A stretch of 64,000 nucleotides of DNA from an uncultured Alphaproteobacteria bacterium (GTDB lineage Bacteria > Pseudomonadota > Alphaproteobacteria > Micavibrionales > Micavibrionaceae): assembly GCA_946480475.1 (NCBI GenBank), contig CAMLJM010000009.1:1-64000 (forward strand). The letters are read 5' to 3'. The stretch's first letter is position 1, and every line of letters begins with the position of its first letter. The notes beneath the pieces were generated by a model. That model saw nothing but the letters and a program-made list of their open reading frames with translations. It searched no databases and had not been told where the DNA came from. Positions 38,834 to 48,902 of this stretch are shown in pieces. The position numbers were made by a program, and so were the translations under genes.

Positions 38834-41728
38834 CTATTCAACCAGCTTGTTCCACCAGCCCTTTTTCTTTTCTGTGGGGGCCGCATTTACGACCTCATAA
38901 TCCTTAGGAGCGGACGCCACCGCTGGGGCAGCATCCTGATTGTTGTTGCTGGCACGTGCGCCATGACGAACAATCTTGATCTCGCTACGCTCAGCCGGTG
39001 CTACAGTTTCAGCAGCGGCAGGCTTCGGTTGGTAGCTGTCATCCGAACCTTCGGAAGAACGGGGTTGCGGTCCTTCACCACCGTCGGCAGAGGCACCTTC
39101 ACCATCACGCGCCGGACGGTCGCCACGGTTACGGTTGCGGTCGCGGCCATAGCGACCACGGCCACCACGACGGCCTCTGCCACCCTCGCGTCCGCCTTCA
39201 CGGCGACCTTCGCGCGCTTCACCATCAGCGGCTTCGCCACCTTCTGCAGAAACGCCTTCATCAAAGCTTTCGCCGAAACCACCTTCGGATTCTGCCGTTA
39301 CAGCATCACCTTCTTGTGGCGCAGCACCATTATGATCATGATCATGATCACGGCCGCGCCCGCCACGGCGGTTACGGCCACCGCGACGACCACGGCGGCG
39401 GCGTTCGCCGTTACCTTCACCATCGCGGGATTCTTTCTCGCCGCTTTCGGATTCGGATACTTCTTCCTCTTCGAATCCCTCTTCGACGATATCATCATCT
39501 TCAGAAGATGTGTCGGTAGCGATGCCATCAGCAGAAACACCCTCAACAGGAGCTGCCATGACAGGCGTACCGCGCACGAGGTCAATCTTGTGATTGTCCG
39601 GTGCCAGTGCTTCATCGATACGGATCATGATACGGAAGCCATAGCGACGTTCGATATCATCCAGCATATCGCGCTTGTGATTCAGGATATAAATCGCCAC
39701 TTCGTTCGGCAGATGCAGGATCACCTCGACGGAACGACCGCGAATGCCCTCTTCCTCGAGAGCACGCAGTGCCGTAATCGCCGCCGAGTCGACGGTACGG
39801 ACATAACCGATACCTTCGCAATGCGCACATTTCTGGAACTGCGCTTCGGTGAGGGACGGGTTCAGGCGCTGGCGCGAAAGCTCCATCAGACCAAACATCG
39901 AGATGCGGCCCACCTGGATACGGGCGCGGTCATTTGACAGGGCCTCTTTCAGGCGACGCTCAACCTTTGCATTGTTGCGGCGATCTTCCATGTCGATAAA
40001 GTCGATCACAACCAAACCGCCAAGGTCACGTAGGCGCAACTGGCGGGCCACTTCATCAGCAGCTTCCAGATTGGTTTTAAGCGCCGTTTCTTCAATGTGA
40101 CGTTCTTTGGTTGATTTGCCCGAGTTCACGTCCACAGAAACAAGTGCTTCTGTCGGGTTGATGACCAAGTAACCGCCGGATTTCAGGGTCACTGTCGGCT
40201 CGCCCATTGCCGCAATCTGGCTTTCAACCTGATAACGGTGGAACAGCGGAATGGAATCTTTGTACTGCTTCACACGCTTGATGTGTGATGGCATCAGGAT
40301 ACGCATGAAATCACGCGCCATCTTGAAGCCCTCTTCACCGGCAACAACGATTTCCTCAATATCGCGGGAGTAGATGTCGCGGATGGTACGGCGGATCAGC
40401 GTGCCCTCTTCATGGATTTGCGCCGGCGCCACAGATTGCAGTGTCAGGTCGCGAATGCCATCCCAGAGCTTCAGCAAGTAATCGAGATCGCGTTTAATCT
40501 CGACTTTATTACGCTGCACCCCGGCGGTGCGCATGATCACGGACATACCGTCCGGAATCTCGAGATCGGAGAGCAGCTCGCGCATGCGCTTACGCTCTTC
40601 AAAGCTCGCAATCTTACGGCTGACGCCACCGCCACGCGGGCTGTTTGGCATCAGGACGCAATAACGGCCCGGCAGCGACAGGTATGTCGTCACGGCAGCA
40701 CCTTTGTTACCGCGCTCTTCCTTGCTGACCTGGATCAGCATGATCTGGCCGCGCTTTACAACTTCCTGAATTTTGTAATTACGGCGCAGTGATGGACGTA
40801 CAGGGTGTTCACCTTCCGTATCGCCACCTACCATTTCCACACGGCGGGAATTGGCAGCCATACGGCGGCCGCCCTGGCCATTACGACCGCCGCCACGCCC
40901 ATTACGGCCACGGAAACGATCACGGCCGCCACGGCCGCCGCGACGGCCACGGCCGCTACGACCTTCACGGCCACCTTCGCCAGGAATGACGTTGGCATCT
41001 TCACCTGATTTCAGATTGCCGATATTGTCATCAACAGCTTCTTCTTCGCCAGGCAGCATATTGCCAACAGAGTCGCCTTCTTCCTCAGGGTCCTCTTCGG
41101 ATTCCTCATCAGAATCATCCTCTTCGCCGCCTTCATCATCGACAAAGGAAGCATCAGGTTGCTCTTCTTCATCTTCTTCAGCATCGAATTCATCTTCAGA
41201 TGACCCTTCTGGCGCAGCGTCTTCCTCAACGACGTCAGAAACTGGCAGCAGCGGCTCTTCTTCATCATCATCGACAACAGCATCAAGATTGTCTTCACCG
41301 GAATCTTCTTCTTCCGCCACGACGCGGTTCTCACCGCCAACCTCTTCTACAGCGTCCTCTTCTTCAGGCTCTTCTGCTTCTGAAACACCTAAGCCTTCTT
41401 CCCGGTCTTCCTCTTCCTCAGCGCGGCGACGCTCTTCCATCTCTTCCCGCTGTTCAGCCAGCAGGGCTTCGCGGTCGGAAATGGGGATACGGAAGTAATC
41501 GGGGTGGATTTCAGAGAATGGCAGGAAGCCATGGCGATTACCGCCGAAATTAACGAAAGCCGCCTGCAGCGAGGGCTCAACCCGGGTTACTTTGGCGAGG
41601 TAGATGCTGCCTTTCAACTGGCGGCGGACTTTGCTTTCATAGTCGAAATCGTTAAGGCGGTTGCCATCAACGACAGCCACACGCGTTTCTTCGGCATGTG
41701 TGGCATCAATAAGCATACGTTTTGTCAT
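38834..41728 (-). CDS. rne: Ribonuclease E/G family endoribonuclease
   Basis: 964 aa. It processes rRNA, tRNA and mRNA decay intermediates. The catalytic region is clear: the N-terminal S1 start (MTKRMLIDATHAEETRVAVV, then GSIYLAKVTRVEPSLQAAFV), the DNase-I-like domain with VDVNSGKSTKERHIEETAL and VVIDFIDMEDRRNN supplying the two catalytic Asp, and the Zn-link CAHC in KCAHCEG. The S1 domain is interrupted by a ~220-residue insert (about 90-315) that is first Glu/Asp-rich, then Arg/Gly-rich, and the ~260-residue tail again alternates acidic and RGG-type blocks. This layout is known in alphaproteobacterial RNase E. A good AGGAGATAACC leader precedes the ATG. Confidence 0.95.
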   Translation of the reverse strand: MTKRMLIDATHAEETRVAVVDGNRLNDFDYESKVRRQLKGSIYLAKVTRVEPSLQAAFVNFGGNRHGFLPFSEIHPDYFRIPISDREALLAEQREEMEERRRAEEEEDREEGLGVSEAEEPEEEDAVEEVGGENRVVAEEEDSGEDNLDAVVDDDEEEPLLPVSDVVEEDAAPEGSSEDEFDAEEDEEEQPDASFVDDEGGEEDDSDEESEEDPEEEGDSVGNMLPGEEEAVDDNIGNLKSGEDANVIPGEGGREGRSGRGRRGGRGGRDRFRGRNGRGGGRNGQGGRRMAANSRRVEMVGGDTEGEHPVRPSLRRNYKIQEVVKRGQIMLIQVSKEERGNKGAAVTTYLSLPGRYCVLMPNSPRGGGVSRKIASFEERKRMRELLSDLEIPDGMSVIMRTAGVQRNKVEIKRDLDYLLKLWDGIRDLTLQSVAPAQIHEEGTLIRRTIRDIYSRDIEEIVVAGEEGFKMARDFMRILMPSHIKRVKQYKDSIPLFHRYQVESQIAAMGEPTVTLKSGGYLVINPTEALVSVDVNSGKSTKERHIEETALKTNLEAADEVARQLRLRDLGGLVVIDFIDMEDRRNNAKVERRLKEALSNDRARIQVGRISMFGLMELSRQRLNPSLTEAQFQKCAHCEGIGYVRTVDSAAITALRALEEEGIRGRSVEVILHLPNEVAIYILNHKRDMLDDIERRYGFRIMIRIDEALAPDNHKIDLVRGTPVMAAPVEGVSADGIATDTSSEDDDIVEEGFEEEEVSESESGEKESRDGEGNGERRRRGRRGGRNRRGGRGRDHDHDHNGAAPQEGDAVTAESEGGFGESFDEGVSAEGGEAADGEAREGRREGGREGGRGRRGGRGRYGRDRNRNRGDRPARDGEGASADGGEGPQPRSSEGSDDSYQPKPAAAETVAPAERSEIKIVRHGARASNNNQDAAPAVASAPKDYEVVNAAPTEKKKGWWNKLVE

Positions 41729-42186
41729 GGTTATCTCCTGACAGGTAGGCGCAATGCAGCCGTCAATCCGTCAGCGACATACGGAATAGCAGCGCAAAGC
41801 GCACGCTTTTAAAAGAAAGGAAGGCCCTATAGCCCGGCTTTGGAATTCATAAAAGGGGAGAAGTTCATCGCAACGGTTAAAAACTGCGGTCTAAACCAAC
41901 CACTCCCGGTCCTGTTGTCAAAGCCGAAACAGGTACCCTCGTCACCGTTGCTGCTAGCGAAACTCTTTCGATACAAAAAATGCTAAAGCTTCAACGGGTC
42001 GCTGTATGTGACAATACAGATATAGGTCAGCTTCCACAATCAAAAAGATCGGCCATCCCCATATCTTTGCAGAGGCATCCCGCAGCAATCCAGGCTTTTA
42101 TACCTTTTCCCCCTTGCCAGTCCGGGGCCAATCTTCTTTAATGAAGCGGTGGGTTTCCTTAAGACTATAGAGTACGGACAGGCGTT
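41729..42186. other. Divergent leader region of rne and the amidase gene
   Basis: 458 nt that must contain both promoters and a long rne 5' leader (RNase E often controls its own mRNA through such a leader). No distinct hairpin or further gene was identified by eye. Confidence 0.5.
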
Positions 42187-43521
42187 TTGCGCTCATTTTT
42201 CAGAATAATACCTATATTGGCACTCCTGATCCTGATGGGATCATGGACCGGGCAAGCCTATGCTTTTGCCATTAATGACATTCGATTCGGCACCCACCCG
42301 GACAAAGTGCGCATGGTGATCGAGTTAAGCGAGATTAAGCCCTTCCGTACCTTCGCGATGGAAAGTCCATCCCGCCTGATCATTGATATGCCTTCTTTTG
42401 ACTGGAATGTATCCAACATTGGTCGCGCACAGGGCGCGACGGTGACATCTATCCGTCAAGGCGCCCTGCAACCCGGCATTGGCCGCATCGTGATTGATTT
42501 CCAGCATCCGGTAAAAATTGACTCAGCCTTTATCCTGCCGCGTGATCCCGCCGCGAGCAAACCTGATCGCCTCGTAATTGATTTTGAACGCACAACAGCG
42601 CAGGGTCTTCAGGCACAAAACCAGAAAATATTTGGCAAGCTGCAAGTCCCTGGTGATGAAAACCCAACCACCGTAACAACAACCACAACTGCAAAGCAGG
42701 AGCGCCCTGCTGCCGTTATTGAAGAAATCGCAGAAGTAGCACCACCTATAGAAATTGCAGCCGCACCTATACCAACGCGAAAACCCGCTCATGATGCGCC
42801 TTTAAAGACCCCCGCGGCCGGTAAGAAACCAATTATTGTCATTGATCCAGGCCATGGCGGTGTTGATCCCGGCGCGCTGGGCGCAAACGGTGTGTATGAG
42901 AAACAGGTCACGCTCAACATGGCAAAGGCGCTGAAAGAAGAACTGGAAGCCACGGGGCGTTACAAGGTTCTGCTGACACGTGAGAAAGATGCCTATCTCA
43001 AATTATATAAACGTGTTGAGTTCGCACGCATGAACCATGCAGACCTTTTCATTTCGTTACATGCTGATTCCATAGGTAAATCGAATGTCAGCGGTGCATC
43101 GATCTATACCCTTTCAGAAAAGGCATCGGATGAACAGACGGCATTGCTGGCAGATCGTGAAAACCGTGCCGACCTGATTGCCGGTATGGACCTTGATACC
43201 AATGACGAGCAGGTGGCCACTATTCTGGTAGATCTGACGATGCGTGACACTATGAATCAATCCAAGTTCTTCGCCAATAAACTGGTAGGTCATATGGACG
43301 ATGGCAGCATCAAAATGCTGGAGAACCCTCATCGTTATGCAGGCTTTGCTGTCTTAAAGGCCCCGGATATTCCATCTGTCTTGATTGAAATGGGCTTTAT
43401 GTCCAACCCCCGCGAGGCAGCCCAACTGACTAAACCCGAGTACCGCCGTACGCTGGCACGTTCATTAGTTAAAGGGATTGATGGCTATTTTGCCAAGCTG
43501 GCGCAAATGCAACGGAGTTAA
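42187..43521 (+). CDS. amiC: N-acetylmuramoyl-L-alanine amidase (AMIN + Amidase_3)
   Basis: 444 aa with a TTG start at 42187, chosen because only this start gives a complete signal peptide (hydrophobic core through GSWTGQAYA); the next ATG lies inside it. The periplasmic AMIN domain (about 28-125) targets septal peptidoglycan. A Thr-rich linker leads to the zinc amidase (about 217-435) with DPGHGGVDPGALG, YEKQVTLNMAKAL, FISLHADSI and VLIEMGFMSN carrying the His/Glu/His/Glu set. It cleaves the amide between MurNAc and the stem peptide during daughter-cell separation. Confidence 0.93.
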   Translation: MRSFFRIIPILALLILMGSWTGQAYAFAINDIRFGTHPDKVRMVIELSEIKPFRTFAMESPSRLIIDMPSFDWNVSNIGRAQGATVTSIRQGALQPGIGRIVIDFQHPVKIDSAFILPRDPAASKPDRLVIDFERTTAQGLQAQNQKIFGKLQVPGDENPTTVTTTTTAKQERPAAVIEEIAEVAPPIEIAAAPIPTRKPAHDAPLKTPAAGKKPIIVIDPGHGGVDPGALGANGVYEKQVTLNMAKALKEELEATGRYKVLLTREKDAYLKLYKRVEFARMNHADLFISLHADSIGKSNVSGASIYTLSEKASDEQTALLADRENRADLIAGMDLDTNDEQVATILVDLTMRDTMNQSKFFANKLVGHMDDGSIKMLENPHRYAGFAVLKAPDIPSVLIEMGFMSNPREAAQLTKPEYRRTLARSLVKGIDGYFAKLAQMQRS

Positions 43522-43692
43522 TGGGCAGTTATGTCCAATAGAACGCAAGCCTTTGATTAGAACATAGAAAATTCAAATTCTGACTTTATTCTCGCCACAA
43601 CTCGTGTATATATGACGGGGTATTCGCAATCACCCGAGAGCGAATCATCTTTGTTTATTAACCCTCTAGCGCTAATTTGAGGAACTACGACC

Positions 43693-43875
43693 ATGAAAAA
43701 AATCGTTTCTGTATGCCTGCTGGGCACAGCTCTGGCTCTGTCTGCTTGTGCAAGCGGTGAGCGTAACGCTGACTACTCCTACGAAACAGCTGCTCCTTAC
43801 ACAGAGAGCCGCACTGTAGGTGCAAAAGAAGTTAAACAAGAGCCACGCGTATTCGAACAGCGCGTTCGCAAGTAA
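43693..43875 (+). CDS. Small lipoprotein
   Basis: 60 aa with GAGGAACTACGACC just before the ATG. The lipobox is LSAC (MKKIVSVCLLGTALALSAC), so the mature protein is ~41 residues anchored by Cys19. The remainder is Tyr/Glu-rich (YSYETAAPYTESR) and ends basic. It is probably strongly expressed, given the good ribosome binding site and a dedicated terminator. The function is unknown. Confidence 0.85.
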   Translation: MKKIVSVCLLGTALALSACASGERNADYSYETAAPYTESRTVGAKEVKQEPRVFEQRVRK

Positions 43876-43900
43876 TTTGGCTTAACAGCCTCATTATTAG

Positions 43901-43934
43901 AAAACTGTCCGGCCGATATCAGCCGGACAGTTTT
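43901..43934. terminator. Bidirectional terminator
   Basis: AAAACTGTCCGGC (43901-43913) and GCCGGACAGTTTT (43922-43934) form a perfect 13-bp stem with an 8-nt loop, flanked by A and T tracts on both strands. It ends the lipoprotein transcript. Confidence 0.92.
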
Positions 43935-43979
43935 TCTTTGGGCGCTTTCCATTAAGGAAATTTGTAGTAAACTAAGCGC

Positions 43980-44291
43980 ATGATTCATGTAATTAAAATC
44001 ATCCTGTTCCTGATTACCAATGCTATCGGCTTTTATACAACGCCAGTCATCATCAATCTGGCCGTTTTGATGGGCCGCCTGCCCGATGTAGCCGCTACAA
44101 AACCTGAGGCATTTGAAACATTCCAGTTTCTTTTACTGAGTATGTCGATCCCTGTCTGGGGTATGGCTGCGCTCGCGAGTATAGGATATTTCTTTGCCAC
44201 CAGATCACTGCGTCCATGGCTGATACTGGCGCCGATTTATGTGCCCGCCATCTATGAGATCAGCGTCATCACATACTTTCACTTCATATAG
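43980..44291 (+). CDS. Small membrane protein, three spans
   Basis: 103 aa, almost entirely hydrophobic with spans near 5-30, 48-72 and 78-102. No family is recognised. No strong ribosome binding site is seen, but the frame is compact and codon use is normal. Confidence 0.6.
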   Translation: MIHVIKIILFLITNAIGFYTTPVIINLAVLMGRLPDVAATKPEAFETFQFLLLSMSIPVWGMAALASIGYFFATRSLRPWLILAPIYVPAIYEISVITYFHFI

Positions 44292-44299
44292 AAACCTTA

Positions 44300-45433
44300 T
44301 TAGGATTTATCAGCCGTAACAGCAGGCTGCCCGTCAATATCGACAACGGCTTCGCGATCACCTTTAGTCTTAGGCACAGCTTCAGTACCTTTGGCCGCTG
44401 CATTTGATGGCCTATGCGCCACAACGATCGGGTAACCAGGGCGCTCACGGATAACCTTACGAACCGTGCCCCAATCCACCAGATGCGCATAATCACCCGC
44501 CGTGCGGACGATGGCCGCCATATCATCATCAGTCATCTCATAATGAGGCAATCCACCTTCATTCTCGATTTTGTTCGCTTGCGCCAGTGAAGAATGCGCT
44601 TCAACAAACAGCTTGTCATCAATCCATGCAACCTTCACAGGTTGATCCACCACCGTTACGGCTGTGCCAACAGGAATTTGCGGGAACAATGCTTTGATAT
44701 CTTCAGGATACATACGGATACAACCGCTGCTGGCGCGACGCCCCACACCGTATGGCTTGTTGGTCCCGTGAATACGGTATTCAGACCAACCCAGATAGAG
44801 GGCATGTTCACCTAATGGATTGTCAGGACCTGCGGGAACCACTTCCGGCAATGTCGGGTCCTCCTTGCGCATACGCGCTGTCGGACGCCATACAGGATTT
44901 TCACGCTTGTTTACAACAGACGTGGTGCCCGTCGGTGTTTCCAGACCTTCACGGCCAATACCCAGCGGTGCCGAGAACGGCGGCTGACCGGGTCTGATGT
45001 ACGCATAAATACGCATCTCAGGAAGATTAATCACAATACCCTGGCGCGGTCCCTCAGGCAGAATATGCATCGAAGGGATATTGATCTTGGTGTTTTCACC
45101 CGGCATCCAGGGATCAATGTCAGGATTAGCCGCCCGCAATTCTACAAAACCCACATCATACTTACGGGCCAGGTCAACCAGTGTGTCTTCATACTTAGCC
45201 ACATGCGTAACCATACTGCCGACATGCGTGCCGCTGAAATAAATCTTGTCCGGTTTTGCTACGCCCGCAGGCTGCGCGGCCCTAGCAGGCTTTGGCGGCG
45301 GACGCAGCGTTTCTTCGTCATCCTTCTTTGCAGCGACAGCCGTAACAGACCACAGCGCACAAAGTGACAGCAACGAAACGGCCATGACCAGTCGTCTGAA
45401 TGTCTTCTTCTGATGCGCTGTGTTATTGACCAT
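44300..45433 (-). CDS. L,D-transpeptidase with LysM-like domain
   Basis: 377 aa, exported (hydrophobic N-terminus RRLVMAVSLLSLCALWSV, then a Pro-rich linker). A LysM-like module lies at 76-118 (VTHVAKYEDTLVDLARKYDV...NPDI). The YkuD catalytic domain follows, with His222, Cys238 and Arg240 in HGTN...SSGCIRM. It would form 3-3 cross-links or attach lipoprotein to peptidoglycan. It starts 3 nt after icd ends, on the same strand, although the two roles are unrelated. Confidence 0.92.
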   Translation of the reverse strand: MVNNTAHQKKTFRRLVMAVSLLSLCALWSVTAVAAKKDDEETLRPPPKPARAAQPAGVAKPDKIYFSGTHVGSMVTHVAKYEDTLVDLARKYDVGFVELRAANPDIDPWMPGENTKINIPSMHILPEGPRQGIVINLPEMRIYAYIRPGQPPFSAPLGIGREGLETPTGTTSVVNKRENPVWRPTARMRKEDPTLPEVVPAGPDNPLGEHALYLGWSEYRIHGTNKPYGVGRRASSGCIRMYPEDIKALFPQIPVGTAVTVVDQPVKVAWIDDKLFVEAHSSLAQANKIENEGGLPHYEMTDDDMAAIVRTAGDYAHLVDWGTVRKVIRERPGYPIVVAHRPSNAAAKGTEAVPKTKGDREAVVDIDGQPAVTADKS

Positions 45434-45436
45434 CTT

Positions 45437-46660
45437 TTATGCCGCTTTCCTGAGTTTTGTTTCGAGCTGTAACGCTACTTTATCCATGTAATCTTCTGTC
45501 GTGAGCCAAGGCTGTTTTTCGCCGACCAGAAGCGCCAGATCCTTAGTCATGTGACCATTTTCGACAGCCTCAATGCAGGCCGCTTCCAAATTCTGGGCAA
45601 AATCGATAACGCGCTGGTTTTTATCAAACTGGCCACGATATTGCAAACCTCTTGTCCAGGCAAAGATGGAAGCAATCGGGTTGGTCGAGGTCTTCTCACC
45701 CTTCTGCCACTGACGGTAATGGCGAGTCACAGTGCCATGGGCTGCTTCAGCCTCAACACACTTGCCGTCCGGCGTCAGTAGCACGGATGTCATGAGGCCC
45801 AGAGAGCCAAAACCTTGCGCCACCACATCGGATTGCACGTCACCGTCATAGTTCTTGCAGGCCCAGACAAAGGCGCCATCTGACTTGATGGCAAAAGCCA
45901 CCATATCGTCGATCAGGCGATGTTCGTACCACAGCTTGCGGGCTTCGAATTCTTTCTTGAATGACTGTTCATAGACACGCTGGAAGATTTCGATGAATTT
46001 GCCATCATATTGTTTCAGAATGGTATTTTTAGTCGACATATACAGCGGGTAGTTACGCGCCATCGCATAGTTAAAACAGGCGCGGGCGAAACCTTCGATG
46101 GATTCATCAACGTTATACATGCCCATGGCAACACCCGGGCCTGTGAAATCAAATACTTCCCAGCTTTGCAGCGCGCCGCCATCAGCAGGTTGATAGCTCA
46201 AGGTCAATTTACCGGGGCCGGGAATTTTGACGTCTGTCGCCTTGTACTGGTCGCCAAAGGCATGACGCCCGATCACAATCGGGGATGTCCAGCCCGGCAC
46301 ATAGCGCGGCACGTTTTTGCAGATGATGGGCTCGCGGAAGACTGTACCATCCAGAATGTTACGGATGGTACCGTTCGGGGACTTCCACATTTTCTTGAGA
46401 TTGAATTCTTCAACGCGTTTTTCATCCGGTGTGATGGTCGCGCATTTGACACCGACGCCGTATTTCTTGATCGCATGAGCAGATTCAACGGTCACCTTAT
46501 CTTCAGTGGCATCACGGTTTTCAATCGAGAGATCGTAATATTTCAGGTCGATATCCAGATGCGGCAGGATCAGGCGCTCCTTGATCATCGCCCAGATGAT
46601 GCGTGTCATTTCGTCACCGTCGATTTCAACGATCGGATTATCAACCTTGATTTTAGTCAT
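45437..46660 (-). CDS. icd: NADP-dependent isocitrate dehydrogenase, homodimeric eukaryote-like type
   Basis: 407 aa, matching the mitochondrial IDH2-like subfamily rather than the E. coli type: opening [15 protein letters not shown], then [21 protein letters not shown] (substrate-binding Ser/Asn and Arg) and the C-terminal [13 protein letters not shown]. It catalyses isocitrate to 2-oxoglutarate in the TCA cycle. Immediately downstream is an L,D-transpeptidase gene. Confidence 0.96.
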   Translation of the reverse strand: MTKIKVDNPIVEIDGDEMTRIIWAMIKERLILPHLDIDLKYYDLSIENRDATEDKVTVESAHAIKKYGVGVKCATITPDEKRVEEFNLKKMWKSPNGTIRNILDGTVFREPIICKNVPRYVPGWTSPIVIGRHAFGDQYKATDVKIPGPGKLTLSYQPADGGALQSWEVFDFTGPGVAMGMYNVDESIEGFARACFNYAMARNYPLYMSTKNTILKQYDGKFIEIFQRVYEQSFKKEFEARKLWYEHRLIDDMVAFAIKSDGAFVWACKNYDGDVQSDVVAQGFGSLGLMTSVLLTPDGKCVEAEAAHGTVTRHYRQWQKGEKTSTNPIASIFAWTRGLQYRGQFDKNQRVIDFAQNLEAACIEAVENGHMTKDLALLVGEKQPWLTTEDYMDKVALQLETKLRKAA

Positions 46661-46767
46661 AAGACTCTCCCGGGGAATGTTTTTAAACTGGGCTTATCCT
46701 AATGAAAGGCAGCAGGAATATAAAGCGCGAATGGGGAAAATATATGGCTGAAATAATAAGGCAACGC

Positions 46768-47121
46768 CTAGCCGACGGGGGGCATTAAAGCCGTAATTTC
46801 AATCTCTAGGCGCTCATAAGCCCTTTGAAACAGGCCGCTTTTTACCAACTGGCCTTTTTCCGTCTTATAAACTTCATACATGGTGGTTTTAGGCCCCACA
46901 TGACGCACGACAAAACTTAAGTACGGTTCATAACGTGTTTTATAGTAACTGATTGTGCAGGTACCTTCTTCAAAATCAATATCGACCGCCATATCTATAA
47001 GGGCTTTAGCGGAAGCTGCACGGCTGAATAATCCTGCCAGCAACCGGAACTCAGCATTTTTGAACCCGGAACGGGCACGAAACTTACCAAAATCAGGGTT
47101 ATCAATGACCTGAAAGACCAT
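46768..47121 (-). CDS. Hypothetical protein
   Basis: 117 aa, soluble, strand-rich (YYKTRYEPYLSFVVRHVGPKTTMYEVY). The family is not recognised. It lies 46 nt downstream of another hypothetical gene on the same strand, with no terminator visible between them. Confidence 0.55.
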   Translation of the reverse strand: MVFQVIDNPDFGKFRARSGFKNAEFRLLAGLFSRAASAKALIDMAVDIDFEEGTCTISYYKTRYEPYLSFVVRHVGPKTTMYEVYKTEKGQLVKSGLFQRAYERLEIEITALMPPVG

Positions 47122-47167
47122 AGGAAGAGTATAGCATAAAGCTATATCTTTGAAAAATAGACGGCTT

Positions 47168-47974
47168 TTAGGAAACAGCAGGCGCTACAGCCTTCAGTCT
47201 GATAGCAGAAGACGCGGCAAAAGATGCTTTCGCACGAGCGACCTGTTCTGGATCATGAAGATCTAAACGGTATTCAGGATTATATCCCTCAAGCAATTTC
47301 CACCCTAGCGGTTTACCGTCCAATGTTCCCTCCAGATGCGCTAAATGCCAGCACATATCCAACCCTGTATTATCAAGTATGTCCTGCACCTGCTTTTGGA
47401 TTCCAGCAGGTAGCGTATCGGAATAACAGGAAAGATTTTGGACAACCTGTTCCTTCATTTGCGCGCGGTAATGTTGGTCTTTGAGGTAGAACCCATGACG
47501 AGCCCAGAAATATTTCCCATCCTCTTTGCCTGCACGCAACTGCATGTGATCAATCCCACCCTTCTCAGCAATTTCAAAAAGATTCTTAAATAAATTCAGA
47601 CCGGTGCCCTTATGCCTTGAATCAATATTTTCATTTATCCATTCTTCAAAACGTATAAACTTACCACTGCCATCACTGCCAATCTTATTTTCGGATTTAA
47701 ATACGATACGCCCATTTCGCCTGATATCGATATCGAAATTGTCTTCGCCCGTTTCCATGAAATCAATATGGACACTCAGCTCCCCTTCAATATTGCGACC
47801 AAGCGTTTCATAAAAAGATTGGGGCGATTGCCCGATGAGGAAATCCCAGGCATAGGTCCATTTCGGGTCGTAGGTCGCAACCACCAGTTTGGCTGGCATT
47901 TCAGCCATAAGTGCTTTATGGCGGATCCGCGATGCCGCCACATCAAAATCCTGATTTAAATGATAACCAGACAT
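47168..47974 (-). CDS. Hypothetical protein with a GNAT-like motif
   Basis: 268 aa, soluble. The central segment DSRHKGTGLNLFKNLFEIAEKGGIDHMQLRAGKED resembles the acetyl-CoA loop (R-x-x-G-x-G) plus helix and strand of GNAT enzymes, with the typical following WARHGF. The flanks do not show a clear acetyltransferase fold by eye, and the substrate is unknown. Confidence 0.55.
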   Translation of the reverse strand: MSGYHLNQDFDVAASRIRHKALMAEMPAKLVVATYDPKWTYAWDFLIGQSPQSFYETLGRNIEGELSVHIDFMETGEDNFDIDIRRNGRIVFKSENKIGSDGSGKFIRFEEWINENIDSRHKGTGLNLFKNLFEIAEKGGIDHMQLRAGKEDGKYFWARHGFYLKDQHYRAQMKEQVVQNLSCYSDTLPAGIQKQVQDILDNTGLDMCWHLAHLEGTLDGKPLGWKLLEGYNPEYRLDLHDPEQVARAKASFAASSAIRLKAVAPAVS

Positions 47975-48183
47975 AGAATGCCCGCCCTGGAAAATTTGCG
48001 TTTATAAACCGGAGTTTTTCATAAATTATGTAAATAAGCAAGATTTTGTAATAAATACCCAAAATCTGTCGCACAGACAGGGCATAAAGCTATTCCTTAA
48101 TGCTTGTTTCAGCAACATTTTTGGCTATTATAGCGCCGTTATTCCGGCATTTTAGATATCAACCGCATTAAGAAAGTACCGCT

Positions 48184-48900
48184 ATGGCTTCTGACCAGAA
48201 CCTTATTCTTGAAATTGACGAAGCGCTGAAACGCGAAAAAACCGAGAAAATATTCAAGGAATATGGGCCTTACATTCTGGCCGGCGCCATTCTGGCCGTT
48301 CTCTTTACCGGCTTGATCAGCGGTTACCGCAGCTGGAATAACAAGGTCAACGCCGCGCAGACAGCCCAACTGATGCAGGCCCTGACATCGGAAGACCAGG
48401 CGAAGGCCCTGGAAGACCTGGCCCCAAGCCTGCGTCCGGGAGCCCGCGCCATCGCCTATATGACAGCGGCAGGCAGCCTGATGAACCAGAATAAAACAGC
48501 CGAAGCACAGGCAATCTTTGCCAAGACAGCAGCAGATGCAGCTTTGCCAGCCCTTTACCGCGATCTGGCCACCCTGAGCAATGTACGCCTGAGCAGTTCA
48601 GGCAAAGCAAAAGCTGACCCGCAAGCGCTGCTTTCTCAGTTGCAGCCATTGATGAGCAAAGACAATCCGTGGCGCTGGCATGCTTACGTAGAAGCAGCCC
48701 TGATCGCCGCACAACTGCAGAATGATTATGCTGCTGCCCGCAAACAGCTGGAACCTGTTATCAACGCTGATGAGAAACTGATTCCGCCATCGCTGCTGAC
48801 ACGGGCACGGGCCCTTGATCAGGTATTTGGGCAGAAGCTGGGCGCTGCTGAAAAGACAGAGCCCAAATCTAGAACCACTTCCCCAGAAGCAGAGGGTTAA
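48184..48900 (+). CDS. YfgM-like tetratricopeptide-repeat membrane protein
   Basis: 238 aa with one span at about 28-46 (ILAGAILAVLFTGLISGYRSW) and helical TPR-type repeats in the periplasmic part. It matches the layout of the YfgM/TPR_21 family, linked in E. coli to the Sec translocon and chaperone network. It precedes bamB by 2 nt. Confidence 0.85.
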   Translation: MASDQNLILEIDEALKREKTEKIFKEYGPYILAGAILAVLFTGLISGYRSWNNKVNAAQTAQLMQALTSEDQAKALEDLAPSLRPGARAIAYMTAAGSLMNQNKTAEAQAIFAKTAADAALPALYRDLATLSNVRLSSSGKAKADPQALLSQLQPLMSKDNPWRWHAYVEAALIAAQLQNDYAAARKQLEPVINADEKLIPPSLLTRARALDQVFGQKLGAAEKTEPKSRTTSPEAEG

Positions 48901-48902
48901 GC

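Noticed and set aside
38834..41728. Long plus-strand ORFs opposite rne
   Set aside because: They arise from the repetitive Glu/Asp- and Arg/Gly-coding blocks of rne read in reverse; the Ser/Pro-rich and His-rich products have no family resemblance.
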